A stretch of 64,000 nucleotides of DNA from CACIIZ01 sp045565285 (GTDB taxonomy: Bacteria; Pseudomonadota; Alphaproteobacteria; Rhodobacterales; Rhodobacteraceae). Of the stretch, positions 16,876 through 25,646 are shown in pieces. The stretch is taken from NCBI GenBank assembly GCA_045565285.1, contig JBJLFR010000032.1, positions 1 through 64,000 on the forward strand, in the 5' to 3' direction. The position numbers were made by a program, and so were the translations under genes. Below the pieces are notes generated by a model that worked only from the letters and a program-made list of their open reading frames with translations, was not told where the DNA came from and did not search any database. Numbering within the stretch: position 1 is the first letter of the stretch; each line of letters begins with the position of its first letter.

Positions 16876-17370
16876 TTATTCTGAATTTTCTTTAATTTCT
16901 TCTTCTGGAGGTTGAACGGGTACGTATATGCTCTTAGAAGAACTCACTATTCCTTTTGAAAAATTAAATTTTAATAAAATTTCTTCATCAGGATTAAGTT
17001 TTTCAAAAATAGGTAAATAATCAATTTTTTTAATAGCTAATTTCATTGCCTTACAAGCTACTCTGTGTAACTGTTCATTTTGCATTTTTGCTAGTTTATT
17101 GTAAAGACGACGCTGTTCTAAATTATCAACCTCTACACATCTGCTTCTTCCTAAAATTCTTCCATCTGAAGCAGTTTTTAAAGCAAGCCTTGGTTTTATT
17201 TGATCTATTAATGGAATAGCCCAAAAAGCTTGGTATGGCCAATGTGGTTTAAATATTTCAGTTAAAGATTTATTAGAGTTTTCACCTATGGCAGTAAAAA
17301 CTGTTAAAATTGAAATAAATATTCCAAGATAAATACTTAATATAAAATTTTTTGATATTGAAAAACTCAT
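16876..17370 (-). CDS. Hypothetical exported or membrane-anchored protein
   Basis: I do not recognise this 164-residue protein. Residues about 9-29 form a hydrophobic segment after a short basic start (SKNFILSIYLGIFISILTVF), so it is either a signal peptide or a single N-terminal anchor with the rest in the periplasm. The body contains KPHWPYQAFWAIPLIDQIKP, a two-cysteine region (GRSRCVEVDNLEQRRLYN ... HRVACKAMK) that could form a disulfide, and an acidic proline-rich tail (PVQPPEEEIKENSE). It stands alone between two plus-strand transporter genes. Codon use resembles its neighbours and the frame is long for this AT content, so I consider it a real gene. Confidence 0.65.
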   Translation of the reverse strand: MSFSISKNFILSIYLGIFISILTVFTAIGENSNKSLTEIFKPHWPYQAFWAIPLIDQIKPRLALKTASDGRILGRSRCVEVDNLEQRRLYNKLAKMQNEQLHRVACKAMKLAIKKIDYLPIFEKLNPDEEILLKFNFSKGIVSSSKSIYVPVQPPEEEIKENSE

Positions 17371-17510
17371 CTTTTTATTTTTTTATAACAATTTGTAGTA
17401 TTATTTATTTATTATTGTTATTCAATAAATAGCTTTTTTATCTAAAGATTTCCACTGAAAAATAAAGGTTTATTTTTTGAATAAAATAATTTTTTGAAAG
17501 TTTTTTAAAA

Positions 17511-18449
17511 ATGCAACAAGTTATAGAAATTACTGCTCCGTTTTTTGGTTTAATATTCCTTGGAACTTTTTTAAAATCAATTAATTTTTTGAATGAGGAA
17601 AAAACAACTTTTTTATCCAGGTTTGCATTTTATGTACTAATGCCAATAATGCTTTTTTCAAATATCGCAAAAACACCATTTAATGGGAACATTGATCTAA
17701 AATTTATTATCAAATATGAAATTTCTACTGTTCTAATTATTTTTTTGTTTGTTTCTCTAGGCTTGTTATTAAAAAAGGGTCTTCCTGTAAGTACTCTTAT
17801 TGGACTTAATGCTGCTTATCCTAATTATGGTTATATAGGAATTCCTATGTGTATTGTTGCTTTCGGAATTGAAGCTTCTTTACCATTAGGATTAATTTTA
17901 CTTGCAGATACTATAGTTTTATTGTCATTCACTTCATTCTTTATTTCTTTATCTGAAAAAAAGAGCTCTTCTAGTGAAATTGTTAAAAATTTGATTAAAA
18001 GAATAGTATCACAACCTCTTTTAATTGCCGTTTGCTTAGGAATGTTTTCTTCACTTCTTAATATAAAAACCTCTACCACTTTAGATAAATTTATTGAAAT
18101 GATTGCATCAGCTGCTGCTCCTGTAGCATTAATTGCATTAGGAGCATCCATTAGTTTCAAGTTTCAAAAAAATGAAAATCTAGAGTTAGTTTTCATATCC
18201 TTAGGAAAATTAATAATTCATCCTTGTTTATTAATTTTTATCTTTTTATTTTGGCCTTCTGAAAAAAATGTTTGGGTTCAAACGGCAATATTATGTTCTT
18301 GTCTTCCTATTGCTGCAAATGTATTTGTTCTTGCTCAATATTATGGTCATTTTCAAAAACAAAGTGCTAATGCCATTGTTTTATCAACAGTTATTTCAAC
18401 ATTTACTGTACCAATTATCCTTTATATAATCTTTTATATAAACTTTTAG
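17511..18449 (+). CDS. AEC (auxin efflux carrier) family transporter
   Basis: A 312-residue integral membrane protein with about ten hydrophobic segments in two five-helix repeats. Family features are APFFGLIFLGTFLKSINFLNEE at the start, FYVLMPIMLFSNIAKTPF, the central NAAYPNYGYIGIPMCIVAFG and the mirrored ASAAAPVALIALGASISF. AEC members move small organic acids or other anions such as malate. It is followed 9 bp later by an SDR oxidoreductase gene, so the two are probably co-transcribed, which would suit a substrate that is imported or exported and then reduced or oxidised. Cargo is unknown. Confidence 0.87.
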   Translation: MQQVIEITAPFFGLIFLGTFLKSINFLNEEKTTFLSRFAFYVLMPIMLFSNIAKTPFNGNIDLKFIIKYEISTVLIIFLFVSLGLLLKKGLPVSTLIGLNAAYPNYGYIGIPMCIVAFGIEASLPLGLILLADTIVLLSFTSFFISLSEKKSSSSEIVKNLIKRIVSQPLLIAVCLGMFSSLLNIKTSTTLDKFIEMIASAAAPVALIALGASISFKFQKNENLELVFISLGKLIIHPCLLIFIFLFWPSEKNVWVQTAILCSCLPIAANVFVLAQYYGHFQKQSANAIVLSTVISTFTVPIILYIIFYINF

Positions 18450-18458
18450 GAAAATAAA

Positions 18459-19280
18459 ATGCAAGATTTAAATATTTTTAAAAATCTATTCAATGTTGAA
18501 GATAAAGTTGCTTTGGTTACTGGTGGAGGGACAGGTATTGGTAAAATAATCGCAGAGGTGCTGGCTTTAACTGGATCAAAAGTTTATATAACTAGTAGAA
18601 AATTAGATGTAATTAAAAAAACTGCAGAAATAATAAATCTTTTAGAACCAAAACATAAAGTAAGTTTTTTTAGTAGTGACTTGTCATCAGAGACAGGAAT
18701 AAATGAACTTGTAAATAATTTTCTTAGTAAAGAAAATTATTTAAATATTCTAATTAATAACTCTGGTGTTTCGTGGGGAGCACCATTAGGGGAATTCCCA
18801 TATCATGCATGGGAAAGGGTTATGAATCTTAATGTTGCCGGATTATTTCATTTAACACAATGTTTGCTACCTAACATATCTGCAAAAGCATCATTAGATA
18901 ATCCATCAAGAATAATCAACATTGGATCAGTGATGGGTGCTTCTCCATTAGGTGATGGGCCTTATTCTTATTCAGCATCTAAAGCAGCTGTACATCATAT
19001 TACAAAAATTCTAGCAAAAGAATTAGCTCCAAAAATGATAACTGTAAACGCTTTGGCACCTGGACCTTTTTTATCAAAAATGACTGAATTTGCAGTTGGA
19101 ACAGAAGAAAAAGAAAAAAAAATCGCCCAAAATGTTCCCATTGGTCGTATTGGAAAACCAAATGACATTAAGAGTTCTATATTATATCTTTGTGGTTCTG
19201 GTGGTAGTTATATCACTGGTGCTATTTTGCCAATTGATGGGGGCATTCATATTGCAACAGGGCCAGAAATCTTTGAGTAA
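18459..19280 (+). CDS. SDR family oxidoreductase
   Basis: A 273-residue classical short-chain dehydrogenase/reductase. It shows the nucleotide-binding TGGGTGIGK (about 21-29), NNSG in the fourth strand, and the catalytic Ser-Tyr-Lys set in NIGSVMGASPLGDGPYSYSASKAA, followed by NALAPGPFLSKM and a C-terminal GAILPIDGGI. Arg in SRK after the second strand hints at NADP(H) preference. The overall look is like the RhlG/3-oxoacyl reductase branch, but SDR substrates cannot be assigned from motifs. It is coupled to the AEC transporter gene upstream and ends 2 bp before the convergent hemY stop. Confidence 0.85.
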   Translation: MQDLNIFKNLFNVEDKVALVTGGGTGIGKIIAEVLALTGSKVYITSRKLDVIKKTAEIINLLEPKHKVSFFSSDLSSETGINELVNNFLSKENYLNILINNSGVSWGAPLGEFPYHAWERVMNLNVAGLFHLTQCLLPNISAKASLDNPSRIINIGSVMGASPLGDGPYSYSASKAAVHHITKILAKELAPKMITVNALAPGPFLSKMTEFAVGTEEKEKKIAQNVPIGRIGKPNDIKSSILYLCGSGGSYITGAILPIDGGIHIATGPEIFE

Positions 19281-19282
19281 AA

Positions 19283-20737
19283 TCAATTAACTTTTTTGTT
19301 GTTAGAATCTTCTTCAAAAGTTTCCCTTAAACTTTCCTCTTTATTTTTATTGTCAACATTTGTTTTTTTATTATCCACCATAAAAGGAAGTAGTATGTCA
19401 CTTTCAGAAATAACACTACTGATGTCTGGACTTCCCCAAGTCATGGAATCAAAAGTCTTGCATTTTTTACAAAAAGGTAACCAACTATCAACATGATTAC
19501 ATGTCTCACAAAACCAAACAGGTGGTCTTGGTGCAGAGAAAGCTTTAGAAATCCAACCTTGAATTATTTCCTCAGGAGAACCTAATCCTTTTTCAATTGC
19601 AGCCATCAATATTAAAATTCTGCTATTTGGATCATTATTTATTAATGATACAATCGTTCTCTTGGCTACAGGAAATTCTTCATTGGCTACCAATAATTCT
19701 ATTTTAATAGTTTTTACAATTTTATTATCTTGAAAATTATTAAAAAGAGGGGAAAAGCGCTTTAATCTATTTTGAGGTGTCTCTTCAGGGTAAAGATTGG
19801 CAAATGATTTAGCTAAATCTGGATGTGGTTTTATCTTCCAACAAGATTTAATATATTTTTCAGCATTTTTTATTTTTCCTATTGATATCTCTAATTCGCT
19901 AGCCAAACAAATAGCAGGTACTAAATCTGGACTCTTCTTTATAGATTCTTTTAGCGTTTCTAAGGCGTCATGTTCCTCCCCTTTTAACTTTCTTTCAAGC
20001 GCTTGAGCATAAAGAATTAAAGCTTCTTGTCTTTGTTTAATATTTCTAGTTTTTTTATCTAAATTTTGTTGTGAAACTAATGTTTTTCTAGCCCCTATCC
20101 AGTCTTTCAATTCACATTGAATTTTAAATAAGGTATTGAAAGATTGATTGCTTTTGGGTTTTAAAATAATTGACCTTTTAGCAAGTTCCAATGCTGTTTC
20201 AAAATCACCACTAGAAATATTTGATCTTATTAGTCCATCTAATGCCGCTAACCTAGTTTCTTTAAATGGCAATAATTGCTTAAAAATTTTATCTGCATTT
20301 GCTTGATTTCCCAAATTCTCTTCTGCCCTTGCTTTGAGTAAAAATACTGCTTTGTCAAAATCAGGATTTAATAAAGCTTTAGAGGCCTCAACCAAAACCT
20401 TTTTATTTTCTCCCTCAACTAAAGCAATTATTGCATTATTCAGAGATTTTTGACTTTTACGATATTTTATTCTCTTAAAAAATCTAAATAAAGCAGTCTC
20501 TTTCCCCATAAAAAAATCTACAATTGCAATCAAAAATTGTAAGATTTTTATTGAGAAGAAAAACAAAAACCCAAAAAATATCAGTAGTAAAAAAAAAACT
20601 AGAAGTGAAAATTTTAATTCTTTTTCTTGTATTTCAAAAACAATAGATCCAGGTATTTTCTCAATGAAGGAAAAAAAATGAGTTGCCACTACTGCAAATA
20701 GTAATATAAAAAAACCTCTAATTAGAGTAAATATCAT
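19283..20737 (-). CDS. hemY: HemY-like membrane protein with TPR region and zinc ribbon
   Basis: A 484-residue protein of the alphaproteobacterial HemY family (unrelated to the protoporphyrinogen oxidase also called HemY). Two N-terminal membrane segments (about 3-22 and 42-74) are followed by a long helical TPR-like region with repeated AL-x-G/ALE patterns, for example DFETALELAKRSIILKP and SPDLVPAICLASELEI. Near the C-terminus, Cys410, Cys413, Cys423 and Cys426 in CETCNHVDSW ... FCKKCKTF form a probable zinc ribbon, followed by a charged tail. It is last in a hemC-hemD-mitofilin-hemY run. Its biochemical role is unproven; the location suggests an inner-membrane scaffold for late haem synthesis. 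Confidence 0.85.
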   Translation of the reverse strand: MIFTLIRGFFILLFAVVATHFFSFIEKIPGSIVFEIQEKELKFSLLVFFLLLIFFGFLFFFSIKILQFLIAIVDFFMGKETALFRFFKRIKYRKSQKSLNNAIIALVEGENKKVLVEASKALLNPDFDKAVFLLKARAEENLGNQANADKIFKQLLPFKETRLAALDGLIRSNISSGDFETALELAKRSIILKPKSNQSFNTLFKIQCELKDWIGARKTLVSQQNLDKKTRNIKQRQEALILYAQALERKLKGEEHDALETLKESIKKSPDLVPAICLASELEISIGKIKNAEKYIKSCWKIKPHPDLAKSFANLYPEETPQNRLKRFSPLFNNFQDNKIVKTIKIELLVANEEFPVAKRTIVSLINNDPNSRILILMAAIEKGLGSPEEIIQGWISKAFSAPRPPVWFCETCNHVDSWLPFCKKCKTFDSMTWGSPDISSVISESDILLPFMVDNKKTNVDNKNKEESLRETFEEDSNNKKVN

Positions 20738-20746
20738 TTTGAAACT

Positions 20747-21811
20747 CTAACTATTATTTTCCAAGTAATTTTCAAAAGTATTTCTCCATTTATCCATTAC
20801 TAATGATGCTTCTTTTGGTAATGTATTAAGTTCTTCAAAGACCTTCTTATAATTGTTATTACTCAAAGCATATTCAGCTCTTGATAAAATGGCATCTACA
20901 TTATCACCTTTTTGTGGTGTCAATGATCGCTGTACAAAAATTAATTGAAAGTTATTAATTACTGAATTAATTAAACCAGATTCTCTATTTACCATTAGAT
21001 CTTTTTTTATTGCTTTATAGGAAAAATCAGCAAATTGTTTAATTATTAAGGACAAATCTTCCGTTATATTAATCGTACTAATTTGATTGCCTTTCTTATT
21101 TCCTAAAGAACTAGTTTGTAAATCTTGAATATTTTTTTGTGATTTTAATTCCATACTTTCTTGAGTTAAGGAATTTTCATTTTCCTTAGTCTCTATAAAT
21201 TTGGATAATTTTTCTAATGATAATTGGAGTTTTTTAATTTCAATTTTAATCTCATTTATCATATTCTCGTTTTGTTTAGAAATTGATGAAGTGTTGTTTT
21301 TTGACAAAAAATTTTTCTTTATTCTATTTTCTAAGTTACTGTTTGTTTTCTTTATTTTTTTATCTAAAATTAATCCAATTTTTCCTTCACTTATAGGCTT
21401 TGGAGAAGAATTTATTAAGAATTCAATTTTCTTTATTTTTTCATTAATTGATACAATTTCACTATTGATTCCTGAAGTTAAAGCATCATTAGATTTCTTT
21501 ATAATTAACCCTAACCTCCCTTGGCTTATAGGCTTTGGCATTATTTCTAATTGATTAGATAATTTAACTAATAATTGGTCTTGTTTAAAATTTGAACTAT
21601 AAATCCAAAAACTGAGTATAAAGATAACTATCAAAAATGAACCTGAGACAAGAATAGCAAAAGTTAAAATTTTGTATTTATTTAAAATGGTATTTATCAA
21701 ACTCTCTGAGTTAAGATTTTTTTTTGTACTTATAGAGTTGTCTTCCAAATTATTAACTTTTTGGTTCGATTTTTGAACATTATTTCTCTTGTTATTGTTT
21801 CTATTATTCAT
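20747..21811 (-). CDS. Alphaproteobacterial mitofilin (Mic60) homologue
   Basis: A 354-residue protein with a charged Asn/Lys-rich N-terminus, one membrane segment (about 48-72), a long helical and probably coiled-coil region, and a C-terminal domain DNVDAILSRAEYALSNNNYKKVFEELNTLPKEAS that fits the mitofilin signature. Mic60 shapes mitochondrial cristae and its bacterial homologues shape inner-membrane invaginations. The gene position between hemD and hemY is the known conserved location in Alphaproteobacteria. An odd feature is a near-exact internal repeat: KPISQGRLGLIIKK (93-106) and KPISEGKIGLILDK (138-151). Sequence identity to characterised proteins is surely low, so synteny carries much of the call. 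Confidence 0.75.
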   Translation of the reverse strand: MNNRNNNKRNNVQKSNQKVNNLEDNSISTKKNLNSESLINTILNKYKILTFAILVSGSFLIVIFILSFWIYSSNFKQDQLLVKLSNQLEIMPKPISQGRLGLIIKKSNDALTSGINSEIVSINEKIKKIEFLINSSPKPISEGKIGLILDKKIKKTNSNLENRIKKNFLSKNNTSSISKQNENMINEIKIEIKKLQLSLEKLSKFIETKENENSLTQESMELKSQKNIQDLQTSSLGNKKGNQISTINITEDLSLIIKQFADFSYKAIKKDLMVNRESGLINSVINNFQLIFVQRSLTPQKGDNVDAILSRAEYALSNNNYKKVFEELNTLPKEASLVMDKWRNTFENYLENNS

Positions 21812-21850
21812 TCAAATATTCTCTTAAAAATTGTTAGTAAAAAAATTCAT

Positions 21851-22579
21851 TCATTTACAAATTAAATCAATAATGTTTTCTAGATCAGGTTTTTTGGCTA
21901 CCTTTATTATATATTTACCCATAATATTCGAACTAACTATATTGTCAGCAACTCTATCACTAATACAAAAAAACAAAAACCCATCAGAAACTTTTTTTAT
22001 TTCTTCACAAAAAAGTTTTGAAACAGTGGCTGAAAAAAAAATTATTCCTCCAATTTTTTCACTAACAATTAATTTTTTTTGCTTTTCAGATAATTTATTA
22101 TTCTCTTGTTTATAAATTATTGTTTCTTTAATTTTATATCCTATATCAGAAAGTTCTTTCTTCAAATTGAATGAAATTTTTTCACCTCTCATGTAATGAA
22201 AAGTTTGAAAGCTATTTGCTTCTTTTGAAATTAGATTAATTAAACTTCGTACATTACCTTTTTCTGGGAAGAATACATTTTTGAATCCAAATTGAATAGC
22301 AGTTTCTGCAGTTGATTTTCCAACACAATAAATTTTTTTTAACTTTAATTCTTCTAGTTGAGAAAGTGCTTTAATTCCATATCGTGAGGTAAAAATTAAA
22401 TTCTTTTCTGGAACAAATAGATTTTCAATATTCAAAAAACAAATATTTAGAAAGGGTAAGGATACAAATATTTTTTTAGCATCTAATTTTGGTTGCAATA
22501 AATTAAAACACTTTTGAAAATTCAAATTATCTTCTTCTGTCCTAGTAAGATAAATTTTCTTTTTTAAAAAAGGAATCAT
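21851..22579 (-). CDS. hemD: Uroporphyrinogen-III synthase
   Basis: A 242-residue protein for the cyclisation and D-ring inversion of hydroxymethylbilane to uroporphyrinogen III. HemD is weakly conserved; supporting features are the N-terminal IYLTRTEEDN, FTSRYGIKAL in the middle of the first domain, YCVGKSTAETAIQFGF, and the second-domain IGGIIFFSATVSKLFCEEI with a Tyr in FHYMRGEKIS. It overlaps the end of hemC by 38 bp, which implies tight coupling, and sits ahead of the mitofilin gene. The order hemC-hemD makes the assignment secure despite low motif content. Confidence 0.88.
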   Translation of the reverse strand: MIPFLKKKIYLTRTEEDNLNFQKCFNLLQPKLDAKKIFVSLPFLNICFLNIENLFVPEKNLIFTSRYGIKALSQLEELKLKKIYCVGKSTAETAIQFGFKNVFFPEKGNVRSLINLISKEANSFQTFHYMRGEKISFNLKKELSDIGYKIKETIIYKQENNKLSEKQKKLIVSEKIGGIIFFSATVSKLFCEEIKKVSDGFLFFCISDRVADNIVSSNIMGKYIIKVAKKPDLENIIDLICK

Positions 22580-23504
22580 CTATTTTTTCCTTTATTTCGT
22601 TACCTGCCATTTTACCCAAATCTATCGGTTTATCCACTAAACCTTCCCAATTACCTGATATAATTTCTGAACCATCAGGTTTTAAAACCTGTCCAGAAAG
22701 AAAAATCTTTTTGTTATCTATTTTTGATATAGATCCAATTGGAGTTTTACACGACCCATCTAAAACTTTTAAGAAAGCACGTTCTACAATAGCTTGTATT
22801 TTAGTTTCTTCATGATTCAGTGGAAAAAGTAGCTCCGTAATTTCTATGTCTGATAATCGTTGTTCTATGCCTATAATACCTTGTGCTATTGCAGGCATCA
22901 TAACTTCTGGAGAAATTGGATTGACTAATTCTTTCATACCTAACCTTATTAAGCCTGCACAAGCTAGAAATGTAGCATCCGCTATTCCATCTTCAAGCTT
23001 TTTTAATCTAGTTTGAACATTCCCTCTAAATTCAACAACCTTCAAATCTGATCTAATGCTTAGTAATTGAGCCTTACGTCTTATACTAGAAGAACCAATA
23101 ATTGCTCCAACTGGTAATTCATTAATTGATTCATATTTCAAGGATACAAATGAATCCCTAAAGTCTTCTCTTTTTAAGAAAGTATTTATTTCTAATCCAC
23201 TTGGGAACTCAGTGGGCATATCTTTCATTGAATGTACAGCAATGTCTATTTCATGGTTAAATAATTTGCTTTCAATCTCTTCAGTAAAGAGACCTTTTCC
23301 TCCAATTTCAGTAAGAGGTCTGTCTAGAATCCTATCTCCCTTTGTACTAATACTTACAATCTCTACAGACTGATCATCTAGTTTATGATGTTGTATAATT
23401 TTTCTTTTTACTTCTAAAGCTTGCGCTAATGCTAGAGGTGAGCCTCTGGTTCCTATTTTAAGCTTATTTACTTTAAAGTCTCTTTTATTTGATTTAATAA
23501 CCAT
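22542..23504 (-). CDS. hemC: Porphobilinogen deaminase (hydroxymethylbilane synthase)
   Basis: About 320 residues from the ATG at 23504. An upstream ATG at 23540 adds 12 residues with no family resemblance, so I reject it. The protein starts just before KIGTRGSPLALAQA and shows STKGDRILDRPLTEIGGKGLFTEEIE, the active-site HSMKDMPTE, GSSSIRRKAQLL and the dipyrromethane cofactor cysteine in GSCKTPIG. It condenses four porphobilinogen units to hydroxymethylbilane in haem synthesis. The start codon is embedded in an 18-bp palindrome shared with the region upstream of divergent tsaD. hemD follows with a 38-bp overlap. Confidence 0.95.
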   Translation of the reverse strand: MVIKSNKRDFKVNKLKIGTRGSPLALAQALEVKRKIIQHHKLDDQSVEIVSISTKGDRILDRPLTEIGGKGLFTEEIESKLFNHEIDIAVHSMKDMPTEFPSGLEINTFLKREDFRDSFVSLKYESINELPVGAIIGSSSIRRKAQLLSIRSDLKVVEFRGNVQTRLKKLEDGIADATFLACAGLIRLGMKELVNPISPEVMMPAIAQGIIGIEQRLSDIEITELLFPLNHEETKIQAIVERAFLKVLDGSCKTPIGSISKIDNKKIFLSGQVLKPDGSEIISGNWEGLVDKPIDLGKMAGNEIKEKIDDSFFKKENLSY

Positions 23505-23516
23505 ATATATATGGTT
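23499..23516. promoter_or_regulatory. 18-bp palindrome between hemC and tsaD
   Basis: AACCATATATATATGGTT is a perfect 18-bp palindrome. It contains the hemC start ATG on the minus strand and an in-frame ATG for tsaD on the plus strand, six bases apart. It could be an operator acting on both divergent genes, or a side effect of mirrored ATG-GTT codons around a TA run. No binding protein is suggested by the sequence. Confidence 0.35.
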
Positions 23517-23549
23517 ATCTTGATTGTAGAAAAGATACAAGAACTCCCA

Positions 23550-24668
23550 ATGAAAAAAAAATCAAAAGATAAACCATTTCTAGTGTTAGGTCTCGAAAGT
23601 AGTTGTGATGATACTGCAGCCTCAGTTTTGAAAATAACTAATTTAGCTGAAAATAAAAAAATAGAAATATTATCTTCTATAGTATTCAATCAAAATAATC
23701 TACACGCAGAATTTAAGGGAGTAGTACCAGAAATTGCAGCAAGAGCTCATAGTGAGAGAATAGACATTTGTACTAAAGATGCACTTAAAAAGGCTAACCT
23801 ATCTATAAAAGATATCAATCTTATTTGTGTTACATCAGGACCCGGTTTAATTGGAGGCCTATTATCTGGTGTTATGTTTGCTAAGGGTTTGGCTAAGGGT
23901 TTAAATATCCCAATAATAGGAGTTAATCATTTAGCTGCTCATTGTTTTTCCGTAAAAATGTTTCATAAATTAGATTTTCCTTATTTAACTTTATTGGTAT
24001 CTGGTGGTCATTGTCAGTTTTTAATAGTTAAAGGGGTAGATAGCTTTTACAGACTAGGAGGAACAATTGACGATGCTCCAGGTGAATGTTTTGACAAGAT
24101 AGCTTCATTTCTTGGTATTGGCTATCCAGGTGGACCAATTATTGAAATCAATTCAAAAAAAGGAAATAAAGAGCGTTTTACTTTTCCTAAACCAATGATA
24201 GACAATACTTTTAATATGTCGTTTTCAGGACTTAAAACAGCTGTGAGACGTAAAACCGAGAAATTAATCGAAAAGCAAGGTGGTTTATTTGAAAAAGATA
24301 TAAATGATATATGTGCTTCATTTCAAAAAACAACAGCAGAAATATTCAAATTCAAAACTGAAAAAGCTATCAAATTTTTCAATGAAACATATGAAGGCCA
24401 TAAAAATTTAATTGTAGTTGGTGGAGTAGCTGCAAATAAAGAAATAAGATATGAACTAGAGCAAGTTGCTATTGGACAGGGTTTTAAATTTTTAACTGTT
24501 CCAACAAAGTATTGTACAGATAATGCAGCAATGATTGCTTACTTGGGTTTTGAAAAATATATTTCATCTAATTATAATAATACTGATTTAACAGTAAAGC
24601 CTAGGTGGCCTTTAGATAAAAGTTCTAAACCAATTTTGGGTTTTGGGAAAAGAGGAGCGAAGGCTTGA
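23550..24668 (+). CDS. tsaD: tRNA N6-adenosine threonylcarbamoyltransferase
   Basis: About 372 residues from the ATG at 23550 (MKKKSKDKPF). An ATG at 23511 would add 13 residues and start inside the palindrome; relatives begin near LVLGLESSCDD, so the shorter form is preferred. The metal-binding histidines are His127 and His131 in GVNHLAAHCFS, and GGTIDDAPGECFDKIASFLG, PMIDNTFNMSFSGLKTA and VVGGVAANKEIR are present. It transfers threonylcarbamoyl from TsaC product to A37 of ANN-decoding tRNAs. It is divergent from hemC, the usual alphaproteobacterial order, and overlaps gpsA by 4 bp. Confidence 0.95.
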   Translation: MKKKSKDKPFLVLGLESSCDDTAASVLKITNLAENKKIEILSSIVFNQNNLHAEFKGVVPEIAARAHSERIDICTKDALKKANLSIKDINLICVTSGPGLIGGLLSGVMFAKGLAKGLNIPIIGVNHLAAHCFSVKMFHKLDFPYLTLLVSGGHCQFLIVKGVDSFYRLGGTIDDAPGECFDKIASFLGIGYPGGPIIEINSKKGNKERFTFPKPMIDNTFNMSFSGLKTAVRRKTEKLIEKQGGLFEKDINDICASFQKTTAEIFKFKTEKAIKFFNETYEGHKNLIVVGGVAANKEIRYELEQVAIGQGFKFLTVPTKYCTDNAAMIAYLGFEKYISSNYNNTDLTVKPRWPLDKSSKPILGFGKRGAKA

Positions 24669-25646
24669 AAATTGGGATAATTGGATCTGGTCAGTTTGGT
24701 TCCTCTTTAGCGTATAACTTTACCAATAACTTAAAAGAAGTAAATTTATGGAATAGAAGTAACATTAAAAGAGGTATAATTATTGATAAATTAAATTCTT
24801 TAAATGGTGGTAATTTGATAAATCAGTTAAGCCCTAATTTAAAATTAAGTACTTCCTTGCCTAAAGTTGTAAAAAATTCAGATGTTATTTTGCTATGCAT
24901 TAAGGCACAGAGTTTGTTTAGTTTTTTAAGAGATAATTATAAATTTTTTCAAAATAAACCGCTCGTTTTTTGTTCTAAAGGTATTGACTCGGAAACCTGC
25001 TTGTTTCAAACCGAAATTGGTGCCAAATTTCTAAATAAAAAATATTTTTTAGTTTTATCAGGACCTGGTTTTGCATCTGATATAATTAAACAAAAGCCTA
25101 TTGCATTGTCACTTGCATGTGGTGATGAAAATTTAGGAAAAAAAATACAAAAAAACTATTTCTTCTCAAAATATTAGAGTTTATTTAAACAACGATATAA
25201 TAGGTACACAGGTGGGTGGTGCTCTAAAAAATGTAATTGCTATTGCTTGTGGAATTGTAGATTCAAAAGAATTAGGAGAAAGTGCCAAAAGTGCAATTAT
25301 TACTAGGGGATTTTATGAAATCAGACAAATTGGTAAGTCTCTAGGATGTGAAATTGAAACCCTCTTTGGACTTTCAGGTTTAGGAGACCTTTCTCTAACG
25401 TGTAATTCAAAGCTTTCAAGAAATTATAATTTTGGAGTAAAAATAGGTAAAAATCTTTATAAACAAAAAAAGAAAGAAGAGACTGTAGAAGGGGAAAAAA
25501 CAGCAAAAGCTGCCGTTTTAATTGCAAAAAAATATCGACTAGATTTACCTATAATACAAACAGTCAGTGATTTAATAAATGAAAACATTGAAATAACTAA
25601 AGCTATTCAAAATCTCATAGAAAGACCTTTAAAAAAAGAGACTTAG
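24665..25646 (+). CDS. gpsA: Glycerol-3-phosphate dehydrogenase [NAD(P)+], interrupted by an apparent +1 frameshift
   Basis: The first part (TTG start at 24665) gives GIIGSGQFGSSLA, LLCIKAQS, KGIDSET and SGPGFASDI, then runs out of family similarity and stops at 25175-25177. The continuation in the next frame reads SSQNIRVYLNND and IGTQVGGALKNVIAIACGI, with the catalytic lysine in ALKN, then GLSGLGDLSLTC and VEGEKTAKA. Removing one A from the run of seven at 25149-25155 (or of eight just before it) restores one protein of about 326 residues. It makes sn-glycerol-3-phosphate for phospholipids. Both halves are otherwise intact, so the gene is probably functional and either misassembled or rescued by slippage. 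It overlaps tsaD and abuts ahcY with no gap. Confidence 0.85.

Noticed and set aside
23505..23540. N-terminal extension of hemC to an upstream ATG at 23540
   Set aside because: The added residues resemble no porphobilinogen deaminase and would overlap the tsaD leader. The family begins just before KIGTRGSPLA.
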